Below, piece by piece: positions 25,342-34,913 of a stretch of 64,000 nt of DNA; positions within the stretch are counted from its first letter, which is position 1, and each line of letters begins with the position of its first letter. The position numbers were made by a program, and so were the translations under genes. The notes beneath the pieces are model-generated. The model was not told the DNA's origin. It was given only the letters and a program-made list of their open reading frames with translations, and did no database searches. The DNA is from Flavobacterium sp. KACC 22763 (GTDB lineage Bacteria > Bacteroidota > Bacteroidia > Flavobacteriales > Flavobacteriaceae), in contig NZ_CP117879.1 of the NCBI RefSeq assembly GCF_028736155.1, positions 2,914,001 through 2,978,000 of the forward strand, given 5' to 3'.

Positions 25342-28300
25342 ATGAAAAAGTTACTCTTTATTTCAGTGTTGGTTTTGTGCATTCAAACAGCATTTGGACA
25401 AGCAAAAACAGTTACTGGAACAGTAAAAAGCAAAGCAGACGGAATTCCAATTCCTGGAGTCAGCGTCGTTATTCAGGGAACGAATAACGGTACGACAACT
25501 GACTTTGATGGACACTACAGTATTTCTGTAGCATCAGGACGAACTCTAAACTTTAGTTACATGGGGTATGAAACCCAATCAATTAAAGTGGAAAGCCAAC
25601 AGAAAATAGATGTTGGTCTTTCAGAAAGCACTTCGAAACTAGACGAAGTTGTTGTTGTAGGTTTTGCTTCTCAGAAAAAAGCTAATCTTACTGGAGCGGT
25701 TGCAAAAGTAGATGTTAAAAAAGCTCTAGGAAGTGTCCCTATTACTGATATCACAAGAGGTTTACAAGGAACTACTCCTGGACTTAATATTACTTTTAAT
25801 TCAGGTAATATAAGTAAAGGATCAAACGTTAACATTCGTGGAGCCGGAACTATTATAAATGGAGAAGCTAAAGGATCACCACTTATTTTAGTTGATGGTG
25901 TTCCAGGCGAATTGTCTATGCTAAATGCAGAAGATGTAGAATCTATGTCTGTACTTAAAGATGCCGCTTCTGCTTCTATTTATGGTGCTCGTGCTGCATT
26001 TGGAGTTATATTAATTACTACTAAAAGCGGTAAAAATTCTAAAGGAAAAGTAAGATTCGCTTATAGCAACAATACAGGTTGGAGCAATCCAATTTCTTTG
26101 GTTCAATTTAATGATCCAACTGTAGAGCTTCCAGCAATGATTGACGCGCAGGCTAGAGCTGGAAATGCAAATCCAGAATCTTTCGGTATGAACTACAAAA
26201 CATTATTGCCTGGTATCATTAACTGGAAAGAAAAATATGCTGCAACTAGAAATCCAAATGACAAAAACATGATCTTAGGAGAAGATTTTGATGTTATTGG
26301 AGGAAAAGAATATTTCTACAGAATTTGGAATCCGCATGATGAAATGTTAAAGAAGAATGCGGTACAAACACTTCATAATTTATCTGCTCAAGGTTCTTTG
26401 AGTGACAAAAGTTCATTTATTGTTTCGTTAGGGCTTTCTAATCAAGATGGTGTAATGAAAATTAACAATGAAACCAACCAAAGATTCAACCTTAACCTTG
26501 GTTTGACAACGGAATTAGCAAGCTGGCTTACTGGAGATTTTAAAGTATTGGGAACTTTCCAAGAATACGATTCTCCTTTTAACTACTACAACAATGGTAT
26601 TGATACTGCTGGTAACGGATATTTTGGATACTATATGCGTTGGGGTTCTTATTTCCCTTATGGAACTTATAATGGTACTTACTTTAGACATGCGCCTGGT
26701 TATATGGCAAATGCATCTCAAAACGAAAGTAAATCAAATGATATGAGGATAAGCGGAAGACTTACTGCTCAAGTTACAAAAGACTTTAATATCGTTGGAG
26801 AATACAGTTATAATACCAATTTTTCTAGTCTAAAAATGAATGGTGGTCAAGTACCGCTTTGGGACTGGTGGACAAGTGCTGCTGACTTAGTTGCCGGAAA
26901 ACCTACTTCAATGGAAACTGCCAACGATTTTGTTGCGCAAGCGAAAACATCTTACACTAGAAATGTAGTCAATATCTTTGGAAATTACACTAAGACATTA
27001 GGAGAAAACCACAACTTTAAAGTATTAGGTGGTTTGAATACAGAATGGTACGATCAAGAAAGAACTTATGCTCGTAGAAATACACTTTTGGACAAAACCA
27101 AACCAGAATTTAACTTAGCTATTGGCGACCAATTTACTTCGCCTCTAGTTTCTAATGACATTTTAAATCCTGGTTTATCAAGATATGCCATTGCAGGATT
27201 TTTTGCACGTGTAAATTATGATTACAAAGGTAAATATCTATTGGAGGTAAACGGACGTTATGATGGTTCGTCAAAATTCCCTACTAATGAGCAATGGGGA
27301 TTCTTCCCTTCTGCTTCTGTTGGATATAGAATTTCTGAAGAAAGTTTCATGGAAGGAACAAAAAGCTGGTTAAATGATTTGAAAATCCGTGGATCTATTG
27401 GTTCAATCGGAAATCAAAATATTGCTAACAATGCCTTTTTACCAGTTATGACTAACGTTACTACTAATCCTAACCCTTATTGGATTGGTAGCGGTACAAC
27501 CATTCCTCCTACTGTTAATCAGCCAACAAACGTTGACCCGAATTTAACTTGGGAAAAGGTAACTACTCAAGATATTGGTATTGATATTAGAATATTTAGC
27601 ATGTTAGGTTTAACTTTTGATTATTATCAACGTGATACTAAAGGAATGTTAGCTCCAGGTAAAACACTTCCGGGTTCATTTGGTCAGGCTGCTGCCAACA
27701 CAAACTCAGGAAACTTAAGAACAAGAGGTTGGGAACTTGCACTTAACTTTAATAAACAAATCAACAAAGACATCAGTGTTTATGCAGATCTTACGCTTTC
27801 AGACAATACTACAGAAGTAACAGAATGGAACAACTCTGCTAAGTTAATCAGTACTTCGTCTTTTTACTCAGGTCAAAAATTGGGTGAAATCTGGGGATTG
27901 GAAACAGACCGATTAATTCAAACAACAGATCAAGTTGATGCTACAGGATTAATAGTAAACGGTGTTGATTATAAAAATATAAGAAGTGGAGCGTTTAAAT
28001 TTGGCGCAGGAGATGTAATGTATAAAGATTTGGATGGAGACGGAGTAATCTCAAGAGGAGATGGAACTGCTCTTAAACCTGGAGATTTAAAAGTTATTGG
28101 TAACACTACACCTCGCTACCAATATGGAGTACGTTTAGGTGGTGCTTTATACGGATTTGATATAGATGCTTTCTTCCAAGGAGTTGGAAAACGTGATTAC
28201 TGGACAACTTCAGACTTAGTATTGCCTTTCTACAACAGAACAGATGCTATGTATGAGAACCAAAATGATTACTGGACAACAGAAAATACAGATGCGTATT

Positions 28301-28626
28301 TCCCTAATCCATATCCTGGGCATGCAACTAATGCTTTTGGAACTTATGCTCCTGGATCAAACAATTTTGTGGCGCAAACTCGTTATTTATTAGATATGTC
28401 TTATTTACGTTTAAAATCGATGACTCTTGGATATACTTTCCCAAAAAGTATTTCACAAAAAGCTGGATTTGATAAAATTAGACCATACGTTTCAGGTTTC
28501 AACTTAGCTACTTGGAAAAGCAGCAAATTACCAGTAGACCCAGAAATTAATGAAAGTGAATCAATGTGGGGAAGAACTTTCCCTTACTCTAAAACATGGT
28601 CGGTTGGTATACAACTTGCGTTTTAA
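25342..28626 (+). CDS. SusC/RagA-family TonB-dependent receptor
   Basis: 1094 residues with signal peptide (MKKLLFISVLVLCIQTAFGQ). A carboxypeptidase-D regulatory-like domain follows (VTGTVKSKADGIPIPGVSVV, FDGHYSISV, about 24-100), then the SusC plug with DEVVVVGFASQKK and IYGARAAFGVILITTKSGK, and a long beta-barrel ending WSVGIQLAF. SusC proteins form the TonB-driven outer-membrane channel under a SusD lid. Its operon partner susD starts 32 bp downstream. Position between the deoR gene with its candidate operator and the NamZ-MurQ genes suggests transport of muropeptides or amino sugars; the ligand cannot be read from sequence. Confidence 0.95.
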   Translation: MKKLLFISVLVLCIQTAFGQAKTVTGTVKSKADGIPIPGVSVVIQGTNNGTTTDFDGHYSISVASGRTLNFSYMGYETQSIKVESQQKIDVGLSESTSKLDEVVVVGFASQKKANLTGAVAKVDVKKALGSVPITDITRGLQGTTPGLNITFNSGNISKGSNVNIRGAGTIINGEAKGSPLILVDGVPGELSMLNAEDVESMSVLKDAASASIYGARAAFGVILITTKSGKNSKGKVRFAYSNNTGWSNPISLVQFNDPTVELPAMIDAQARAGNANPESFGMNYKTLLPGIINWKEKYAATRNPNDKNMILGEDFDVIGGKEYFYRIWNPHDEMLKKNAVQTLHNLSAQGSLSDKSSFIVSLGLSNQDGVMKINNETNQRFNLNLGLTTELASWLTGDFKVLGTFQEYDSPFNYYNNGIDTAGNGYFGYYMRWGSYFPYGTYNGTYFRHAPGYMANASQNESKSNDMRISGRLTAQVTKDFNIVGEYSYNTNFSSLKMNGGQVPLWDWWTSAADLVAGKPTSMETANDFVAQAKTSYTRNVVNIFGNYTKTLGENHNFKVLGGLNTEWYDQERTYARRNTLLDKTKPEFNLAIGDQFTSPLVSNDILNPGLSRYAIAGFFARVNYDYKGKYLLEVNGRYDGSSKFPTNEQWGFFPSASVGYRISEESFMEGTKSWLNDLKIRGSIGSIGNQNIANNAFLPVMTNVTTNPNPYWIGSGTTIPPTVNQPTNVDPNLTWEKVTTQDIGIDIRIFSMLGLTFDYYQRDTKGMLAPGKTLPGSFGQAAANTNSGNLRTRGWELALNFNKQINKDISVYADLTLSDNTTEVTEWNNSAKLISTSSFYSGQKLGEIWGLETDRLIQTTDQVDATGLIVNGVDYKNIRSGAFKFGAGDVMYKDLDGDGVISRGDGTALKPGDLKVIGNTTPRYQYGVRLGGALYGFDIDAFFQGVGKRDYWTTSDLVLPFYNRTDAMYENQNDYWTTENTDAYFPNPYPGHATNAFGTYAPGSNNFVAQTRYLLDMSYLRLKSMTLGYTFPKSISQKAGFDKIRPYVSGFNLATWKSSKLPVDPEINESESMWGRTFPYSKTWSVGIQLAF

Positions 28627-28658
28627 TAAAGGTATTTAAAAATCAAAAATTAATTAAG

Positions 28659-30395
28659 ATGAGAAAATTAATCATAAACTCTAAGATAAAACTATCAGTT
28701 GCCTTGCTTACTTTTGCAAGTCTAACTGTTAGCTGTTCAGATTTTTTGGATACACCTCCGGAAGATGTATTCACTGACAACAATTTTTGGACTTCAGAAA
28801 ATAACGTAAAAACATTTTCTTGGTTGAACTATAATACCTTTAATGGATACGGAAACAATGCTGGTACTACGGCAGATTTTTATTTCCATGCTTCGGCAAC
28901 AGGTTTAATAGATGACAACTTGGCGATGAACGTTTTCACTAACTTTCTAACAGCTCCAAATGCGACTAACTCAAACTGGAATGAATATTACACTTTGATT
29001 CGTCGTTGCAATCTTATGTTAGAAAGAGTGCCAAATGTTCCAATGGATCAGACTAAGAAAAATCACTATATTGGTGTTGCTAAATTCTTTAGAGCTCACA
29101 CTTATTTTCGTTTAGCACAGCAGTTTGGTAATGTTCCTTATACAGACCAATATTTAGCTCAAAGCGATGCAAATGTTTATAAACCTGCTTTATCGAGAGC
29201 AGAAGTAATAGATAATGTAATTAAAGACTTAGAAGAAGCGATTCCGTTGTTATTAAACGTTGATGATAGCAATGTAACTGTAAATAAATATACTGCTTAT
29301 GCATTATTAAGCCGAGTATGTTTGGGTGAAGGTACTTACAGAAAATACAATTTGGCTCAGAATGGAAATGCGTATCTTCAGAAAGCTAAAGATGCATCTT
29401 TAGCCGTAATGAATAACAACGCTTATAAATTAAACACAGATTGGAAATCTCTTTACAATTCTGTTGAGTTATTAGGAAATACTGAAGTAATCTTAACAAA
29501 AAGATACATCAAAGGTGTTTTAGGAAATGGAATCCAAGCCTATACTAATACATCTACTGTTCAAAACGGATTAACAAAATTTGCTGCAGAAAGTTATGTA
29601 ACTACTAACGGATTGCCAATTAAACAAACTGGTAATGCTCAATATTTAGGAGACAACACTATTGCAAATACTTTTGCTAACAGAGATCCAAGATTTGCTA
29701 AAGCTTTCAGCACAGCAGACTATGCTTACTCTGACAAACCTTATAACGGTTTAACATCTATAACGGGTTATGTATTTCAATTGTATAATAATCCTGCTAC
29801 AACAGGTACAGAGGTTACGACAATTGGACAAAATCAAATTGACGCTCCAGTTTTCACACTAAGCGAAGTTTATTTGAATTATGCTGAAGCATGTGCTGAA
29901 TTAGGTACAATCACTACTGCAGATTTAAATTTATCACTTAACAAAGTTCGTACACGTGCTGGAATTGCAACTTTGACTACAGATGGTGCAAATGCAAGTG
30001 CAAACGGCGTTCAGATAGATGACCCGCAAAGAACAACTGCATTAGAGCAAATTTCGGGAATTGTTAATCCAATTATATGGGAGATTCGTCGTGAGCGCAG
30101 AATCGAGTTTATGGCTTGGACAACAATGAGAAAAGAAGATCTTATGCGTTGGAAAAAAGGAGATTATCTAGATACTAATTCTAATCCAGATGTTATTTTA
30201 GGAGCTAGAATAATGGCCTTAATAGGAACTAACTCTAAAACAAAAGTAAACGCGCAAGGATATGTAATTCCTTATGCAGCTGGTGTGTCAAGATTATTTA
30301 TATCGCCAAAAAATTACTTGAGTGCAATTCCGACAAATGATATCAATTTATACGCTGCAGAAGGTGTAGAATTAAAACAAAATCCAGGCTGGTAA
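28659..30395 (+). CDS. SusD/RagB-family substrate-binding lipoprotein
   Basis: The start at 28659 gives the lipoprotein signal MRKLIINSKIKLSVALLTFA with the lipobox Cys in LTVSCSDFLDTPPED; the frame upstream overlaps susC and lacks a signal. 578 residues. The N-terminal FLDTPPEDVFTDNNFW, TPR-like helices with FRAHTYFRLAQQFGNVPY, the LSEVYLNYAEAC helix and the C-terminal WEIRRERRIEFM segment are SusD signatures. It should cap the SusC barrel at the cell surface and bind the glycan or muropeptide ligand. A terminator follows 34 bp after the stop, so namZ may be a separate or attenuated unit. Confidence 0.95.
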   Translation: MRKLIINSKIKLSVALLTFASLTVSCSDFLDTPPEDVFTDNNFWTSENNVKTFSWLNYNTFNGYGNNAGTTADFYFHASATGLIDDNLAMNVFTNFLTAPNATNSNWNEYYTLIRRCNLMLERVPNVPMDQTKKNHYIGVAKFFRAHTYFRLAQQFGNVPYTDQYLAQSDANVYKPALSRAEVIDNVIKDLEEAIPLLLNVDDSNVTVNKYTAYALLSRVCLGEGTYRKYNLAQNGNAYLQKAKDASLAVMNNNAYKLNTDWKSLYNSVELLGNTEVILTKRYIKGVLGNGIQAYTNTSTVQNGLTKFAAESYVTTNGLPIKQTGNAQYLGDNTIANTFANRDPRFAKAFSTADYAYSDKPYNGLTSITGYVFQLYNNPATTGTEVTTIGQNQIDAPVFTLSEVYLNYAEACAELGTITTADLNLSLNKVRTRAGIATLTTDGANASANGVQIDDPQRTTALEQISGIVNPIIWEIRRERRIEFMAWTTMRKEDLMRWKKGDYLDTNSNPDVILGARIMALIGTNSKTKVNAQGYVIPYAAGVSRLFISPKNYLSAIPTNDINLYAAEGVELKQNPGW

Positions 30396-30428
30396 TTCGG
30401 TAAAAACTAAAATACCACATCTAATACA

Positions 30429-30461
30429 ACTGCCTCCGACGTGAGACTTTTCGGAGGCAGT
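30429..30461 (+). terminator. Terminator after susD
   Basis: ACTGCCTCCGA and TCGGAGGCAGT form an 11-bp stem with a loop of about 11 nt, followed by ATTTT. It may separate susCD from the NamZ-MurQ genes or reduce read-through. Confidence 0.75.
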
Positions 30462-30650
30462 ATTTTAAAATACTCTTTTTAGACGCATTGTGACCAATAA
30501 AAAGACCAAGTAGAAAAATTAATCCTGATTCATGCAGGTTATATCTTGTTAGTTTTTAGATTCCCCAAATCTGCCTAAAACATTCATATACTCCAATAAA
30601 ATAGTAATTTTATTAGTCCAATTCGTCTTTAACTAATAACTGTATTTAAA

Positions 30651-31853
30651 ATGATAAAATTTATAGCAAAAAGTGCTTTTGTTACAGCATTTCTGTTTCA
30701 TGCTACGTCATATTCGGCAAACATTCAGCCCAATACAATAGTTATTTCAGCAGAAATCAATAACACTGTTATAAAAACGGGAGCTGACAATTACGAAAAA
30801 TATCTTCCGCTATTAAAAGATAAAAAAGTCGGAATTGTAACCAATCAGACTGGAATTTTATCCAACAAAACCCATGTTGTTGATTTTTTATTGGAGAAAA
30901 ATATTGCTGTTCAGACTATTTTTGCTCCTGAGCACGGATTTAGAGGAACAGCCGATGCCGGCGAACATGTTGTTGATGGAAAAGATCAGAAAACAGGCTT
31001 GCCGATTATTTCGCTTTATGGCGACAACAAAAAGCCAAAACCAGCGCAGTTATCTGGAATTGATGTCATGATTTTTGACCTGCAAGATGTAGGAGCACGA
31101 TTCTACACCTACATTTCTTCTTTACATTATGTAATGGAAGCTTGTGCAGAAAATAACGTTCCGCTTATTGTTTTTGATCGTCCAAATCCAAATGGCTCTA
31201 TCGTAGACGGCCCACTTTTAGAAAAAGAATTTACCAGTTTTGTCGGCATGCACCCTATTCCGCTCCTACACGGAATGACAATTGGTGAATATGCTCAAAT
31301 GGTAAATGGAGAAAAATGGCTGAAAGATGGCGCTCAATGTAAACTAACCGTTATTCCTTGCGTAGATTACAGCAGAACAATGCCATACAGTTTATTGGTA
31401 AAACCGTCTCCAAATTTGCCAAATGACCAGTCTATAAATTTATACGCAAGTTTATGCCTTTTTGAAGGAACAAATGTGAGTATGGGACGCGGAACCGAAA
31501 AACAATTTCAAATCTACGGTTCTCCCTATTTAACCAAAACCAATTTCAGTTTTACTCCGAAACCCAATTTTGGCGCAAAAGATCCTTTATACAATGGAAA
31601 AGAATGCTTTGGCGAAGATTTGACTGCTTACCCTAAATTGAAACAATTAGAACTGAAATGGCTTATTAAAGCGTATCAGAATACGAGCGATAAAACAAAA
31701 TTCTTCAATGCCTTTTTTATAAAACTGGCAGGAACAAAAAAATTACAGCAGCAAATTGAAAGTGGTGTTTCTGAAGGTGAGATCAGAAAAACATGGCAGA
31801 AAGATCTAGAAGCATTCAAAAAAATGCGAACAAAATACCTGATTTATAAATAA
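30651..31853 (+). CDS. namZ: NamZ-like exo-beta-N-acetylmuramidase (DUF1343, GH171)
   Basis: 400 residues with signal peptide (about 1-23). The DUF1343 signature runs through KVGIVTNQTGILSNKTHVVD, FAPEHGFRGTADAGE (E94), FDLQDVGARFYTY and FDRPNPNGSIVDGPLL. The founding enzyme, B. subtilis NamZ (YbbC), cuts terminal MurNAc from the non-reducing ends of murein fragments; DUF1343 was later classified as GH171. The Glu in the APEHG motif is a good candidate acid, as family data suggest. With MurQ two genes on and a NagZ further down, the same enzyme set as the B. subtilis muropeptide-rescue operon is present. The start lies 255 bp after susD, so it may have its own promoter. Confidence 0.9.
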   Translation: MIKFIAKSAFVTAFLFHATSYSANIQPNTIVISAEINNTVIKTGADNYEKYLPLLKDKKVGIVTNQTGILSNKTHVVDFLLEKNIAVQTIFAPEHGFRGTADAGEHVVDGKDQKTGLPIISLYGDNKKPKPAQLSGIDVMIFDLQDVGARFYTYISSLHYVMEACAENNVPLIVFDRPNPNGSIVDGPLLEKEFTSFVGMHPIPLLHGMTIGEYAQMVNGEKWLKDGAQCKLTVIPCVDYSRTMPYSLLVKPSPNLPNDQSINLYASLCLFEGTNVSMGRGTEKQFQIYGSPYLTKTNFSFTPKPNFGAKDPLYNGKECFGEDLTAYPKLKQLELKWLIKAYQNTSDKTKFFNAFFIKLAGTKKLQQQIESGVSEGEIRKTWQKDLEAFKKMRTKYLIYK

Positions 31854-31886
31854 TATTTCTAATTCAGTTCTCTTAGACTTAATTTT

Positions 31887-32053
31887 TTAAACACTAGAAA
31901 CATAGAATTTGATAGACCTACAAAAAAGCGTTCCATTAGCATAAACACACACATATATATTGCTAGCAGAAATGTAGTTCTCTTTGGTTTGTTTTTTTAA
32001 AGATTGGTTACCTTTTTAAACAAAAATCAAAACCTGTGTTTCTATGTTTTAAA
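31887..32053. repeat. AACACATAG-ended dispersed repeat, copy 2 (diverged)
   Basis: Left end TTTAAACACTAGAAACATAG and right end ACCTGTGTTTCTATGTTTTA are degraded versions of the inverted ends; the core keeps AAAAAAGCGTTCCATTAGCA and ATAAACACACACATA, like copy 4. About 167 bp, filling most of the namZ-murQ gap. Confidence 0.65.
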
Positions 32054-32149
32054 ATTAAATTCCATTCAAGATAAAAACAGCAAACTATTAATGTAAAATG
32101 AGATCCTGAAATTGAAAAATTTTAGTTTCAAAAATCAAAAAAAAGAAAA

Positions 32150-32977
32150 ATGAAAAATAAAAATCCTGAAACTGAACAAGAATCTTTGTACAAAGACTTG
32201 GATCAAATGAGCGTGAAAGAACTTCTTACAAACATTAATACAGAAGACAAAAAAGTTCCGCATATTATTGAAGAACAGATTCCTAAAATAGAAAAACTGA
32301 TTAAAGCCATTGTAAAAAAAATGCAGCTGGGCGGAAGATTATTTTATATCGGAGCCGGAACTTCTGGGAGAATCGGAATTTTAGATGCATCTGAATGTCC
32401 ACCAACTTTTGGTGTTCCGCATGATATGATTATCGGAATTATTGCTGGCGGAGACACTGCGATCAGAAAAGCAGTAGAAAATGCAGAAGATGATACCGAA
32501 CAAGCTTGGAAAGATCTGGCAAAATTCGAAATTTCGAGCTTAGATATGATTATCGGAATTGCTGCTTCTGGTAATACGCCATACGTTTTAGGAGCCCTTA
32601 AAAAAGCTAAAGAACACAATATTAAAACGGGAAGTATTTCGTGCATCAGCAACGGACTTATCGCTCAAGAAGCTGATTATCCGATTGAATTGATTGTAGG
32701 ACCTGAATTCTTAACAGGAAGCACAAGAATGAAAGCAGGAACAGCTCAAAAGCTTACTTTGAATATGATTTCTACTTCGGTAATGATCAAACTAGGAAAA
32801 GTAAAAGGCAATAAAATGGTTGATATGCAGTTATCTAACGAAAAATTGGTTAAACGCGGTATCAAGATGATTATGGAAGAACTTGCCATTGAATATGAAG
32901 TTGCCGAAGAATTGCTGCATAAACATAAAAGCGTAAGAGGTGTACTTCTTGCTCACAACAAAAACCAGGAAAACTAA
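32150..32977 (+). CDS. murQ: N-acetylmuramic acid 6-phosphate etherase
   Basis: 275 residues, cytoplasmic SIS-domain protein. The signature IGAGTSGRIGILDASECPPTFG region spans 67-88, and E82 and E113 align with the acid and base glutamates known in E. coli MurQ (Glu83, Glu114). STRMKAGTAQKLTLNM (about 190-205) is also diagnostic. The enzyme breaks the lactyl ether of MurNAc-6-phosphate, giving GlcNAc-6-phosphate and D-lactate. The products would feed NagA (46852-47973) and the FAD/Fe-S dehydrogenase (21097-24012). The phosphorylated substrate requires a kinase or PTS; the transporter here is a sodium symporter, so a separate MurNAc kinase is needed and is not in this window. Confidence 0.95.
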   Translation: MKNKNPETEQESLYKDLDQMSVKELLTNINTEDKKVPHIIEEQIPKIEKLIKAIVKKMQLGGRLFYIGAGTSGRIGILDASECPPTFGVPHDMIIGIIAGGDTAIRKAVENAEDDTEQAWKDLAKFEISSLDMIIGIAASGNTPYVLGALKKAKEHNIKTGSISCISNGLIAQEADYPIELIVGPEFLTGSTRMKAGTAQKLTLNMISTSVMIKLGKVKGNKMVDMQLSNEKLVKRGIKMIMEELAIEYEVAEELLHKHKSVRGVLLAHNKNQEN

Positions 32978-33057
32978 AAACACACTATCAAAATCTTTTT
33001 ATAGATTTATACAAATTCAAAAGCTGAATAAAATCATTTTTTGGAGTTTTTAACACC

Positions 33058-33085
33058 GACCTGACAGACTAAAATCCGTCAGGTC
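33058..33085. repeat. CCTGACAG hairpin repeat
   Basis: GACCTGACAGA and the inverted TCCGTCAGGTC form a stem-loop about 80 bp after murQ, related to those at 2750-2782 and 20146-20172. It may mark the murQ transcript end, though the T-run is missing. Confidence 0.6.
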
Positions 33086-33111
33086 AATTAAAAAACAGCT
33101 TCCAGTTTATA

Positions 33112-33270
33112 TTTAACACATAGAAACATAGTTCCGAGGCTTCAGGATTGCGTCAAAAAAAGAAAATAAAAGAAACTAGTTTCCACACATAGTATAGCCT
33201 ATGTTTATTTAAATTAGTGAAACGCCTTTTTTAAAATTTTGAAAAAAAACTATGTTCCTATGTGTTAAAA
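33112..33270. repeat. AACACATAG-ended dispersed repeat, copy 3
   Basis: 159 bp between TTTAACACATAGAAACATAG and CTATGTTCCTATGTGTTAAA. The core (GTTTCCACACATAG, TTAAATTAGTGAAACGCC) is the same as in copy 4 but in the opposite orientation. A TTCCGAGGCTTCAGGATTG piece resembling a second palindromic module (compare 44411-44430) sits directly after the left end. Together with 32978-33111 it fills the 352-bp murQ-symporter gap. Confidence 0.8.
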
Positions 33271-33329
33271 TAATTGCAGCCAATAGCTTTAAATAATTCA
33301 TAAAAACCAAAAATTACCAAAACTATAAA

Positions 33330-34838
33330 ATGACACCAAGTACCATCCTTCTCCTTATTATTATTTATTTCGGAACATTGTTCTATATATCACACAGAGT
33401 CAGCAGAAAAGACAGCGGAAATGAAGCTTTTTTTACAGCCAATAAAAACTCAAAATGGTATTTAGTCGCTTTCGGAATGATTGGAACTGCTCTTTCTGGA
33501 GTAACCTTTATTTCTGTTCCTGGAGAAGTTGGCGCACCAAGTGGTGAACAATTTAAATATTTTCAGTTTGTTTTAGGAAATGCGCTTGGATTTATTGTCA
33601 TTACAAAGCTTTTGCTGCCTTTATACTACAGAATGAATCTGACTTCGATTTATGGATATATCGAGCAAAGAATGGGTTTTTTCAGCTATAAAACAGCAGC
33701 TTCTATTTTCTTAATTAGCCGTACAATAAGTTCTGCTTTCAGATTGTATTTGGTTGTGATCGTTTTACAGCGTTTTGTGTTCGATTTTTATCATGTTCCT
33801 TTTGCGTTTACTGTTTTAATTTCGCTGCTGTTAATCTTCTCTTATACCTATAGAGGCGGATTAAAAACAATTATTATTACAGATACGTTACAGACATTCT
33901 TTTTGGTTACTTCTGTTTTCCTTACTATTTATTTCATCTGTGATCGTATGGATTTAACTGCCATCAGCGCATTTGAAGAAGTAAAAAACAGTAATTACTC
34001 TAAGATCTTTTTCTTTGATGATTTTATGGGAAGTAAATTCCATTTTGTAAAACAAATTTTGGGCGGAATGTTCGTAACTATCGCTATGACTGGTCTAGAT
34101 CAAGATTTAATGCAAAAGAACTTGAGCTGTAAAAACATTGGCGAAGCACAGAAAAATATGTTCACTTTTACAGGAATCTTTGTTATCATTAATATTTTCT
34201 TTTTGAGTGTTGGAGCGTTGTTATACATCTATGCCAATAAAAACGGAATTGCTGTTCCAACCGATTTAATTACAGGAAAACCAAGAACCGATTTACTTTT
34301 TCCTGAAATTGCCTTAAACCATTTAGCACTTGTTCCTGCAATTGTATTTTTATTGGGAATTATTGCTGCCACTTTTGCAACCACAGATTCTGCTCTAACA
34401 GCCTTAACAACTTCTTTTTGCGTTGATTTTTTAGGTATGGATAAAGCCGAAAACAGCCATAAGAAAAACACCGTAAAAATTAGACATTTAGTGCATATCA
34501 GTTTTTCGGTTTTAGTCTTTTTTATCATCCTTATTTTCAACTCAATAAATGACAGTTCTGTGGTAGGAATGATCTTTAAAGTCGCTTCGTACACTTACGG
34601 CCCATTATTAGGATTATACGCTTTTGGTTTATTCCAAAAATCGAGACATGTAAATGATAAACTGGTTCCGTTTATCTGTTTGCTTTCTCCATTATTTACC
34701 TATTTCATCAATGAATATTCTAAAGTTTTATTTGCAGGATATGTTTTTGACAATGAATTAATTATACTAAACGGATTAATTACTTATTTAGGATTATTTA
34801 TAACCAGTTCACGCAGTGAGAAAGAAATAAGTTTTTAA
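33330..34838 (+). CDS. Sodium:solute symporter family transporter (candidate MurNAc/muropeptide importer)
   Basis: 502 residues, almost wholly hydrophobic with about 13 predicted membrane helices. Family features: the N-terminal GNEAFFTANKNSKWYLVAFG and GTALSGVTFISVPGEVG motifs, RLYLVVIVLQ, TYRGGLKTIIITDTLQ and the central GLDQDLMQKNLSCKN segment of SSS proteins. SSS carriers move sugars, sialic acids, amino acids or vitamins with sodium. Lying between murQ and the NagZ fusion, it most likely brings unphosphorylated MurNAc, anhydroMurNAc or GlcNAc-MurNAc into the cytoplasm. Close relatives in Bacteroidota import sialic acid, so that substrate is an alternative, but no sialate genes are nearby. 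Confidence 0.88.
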   Translation: MTPSTILLLIIIYFGTLFYISHRVSRKDSGNEAFFTANKNSKWYLVAFGMIGTALSGVTFISVPGEVGAPSGEQFKYFQFVLGNALGFIVITKLLLPLYYRMNLTSIYGYIEQRMGFFSYKTAASIFLISRTISSAFRLYLVVIVLQRFVFDFYHVPFAFTVLISLLLIFSYTYRGGLKTIIITDTLQTFFLVTSVFLTIYFICDRMDLTAISAFEEVKNSNYSKIFFFDDFMGSKFHFVKQILGGMFVTIAMTGLDQDLMQKNLSCKNIGEAQKNMFTFTGIFVIINIFFLSVGALLYIYANKNGIAVPTDLITGKPRTDLLFPEIALNHLALVPAIVFLLGIIAATFATTDSALTALTTSFCVDFLGMDKAENSHKKNTVKIRHLVHISFSVLVFFIILIFNSINDSSVVGMIFKVASYTYGPLLGLYAFGLFQKSRHVNDKLVPFICLLSPLFTYFINEYSKVLFAGYVFDNELIILNGLITYLGLFITSSRSEKEISF

Positions 34839-34913
34839 TTCAGCTTAATACTATTGATGAATCAATTTGAATTTAAATGCATTAAACTCAAATTGATTCT
34901 TAAAAAAAATGAT

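Noticed and set aside
32344..32652. 102-codon open frame opposite murQ
   Set aside because: Antisense shadow of a well-supported gene, with no signal or domain.
34229..34594. 121-codon open frame opposite the sodium symporter
   Set aside because: Antisense to conserved symporter sequence; no independent support.
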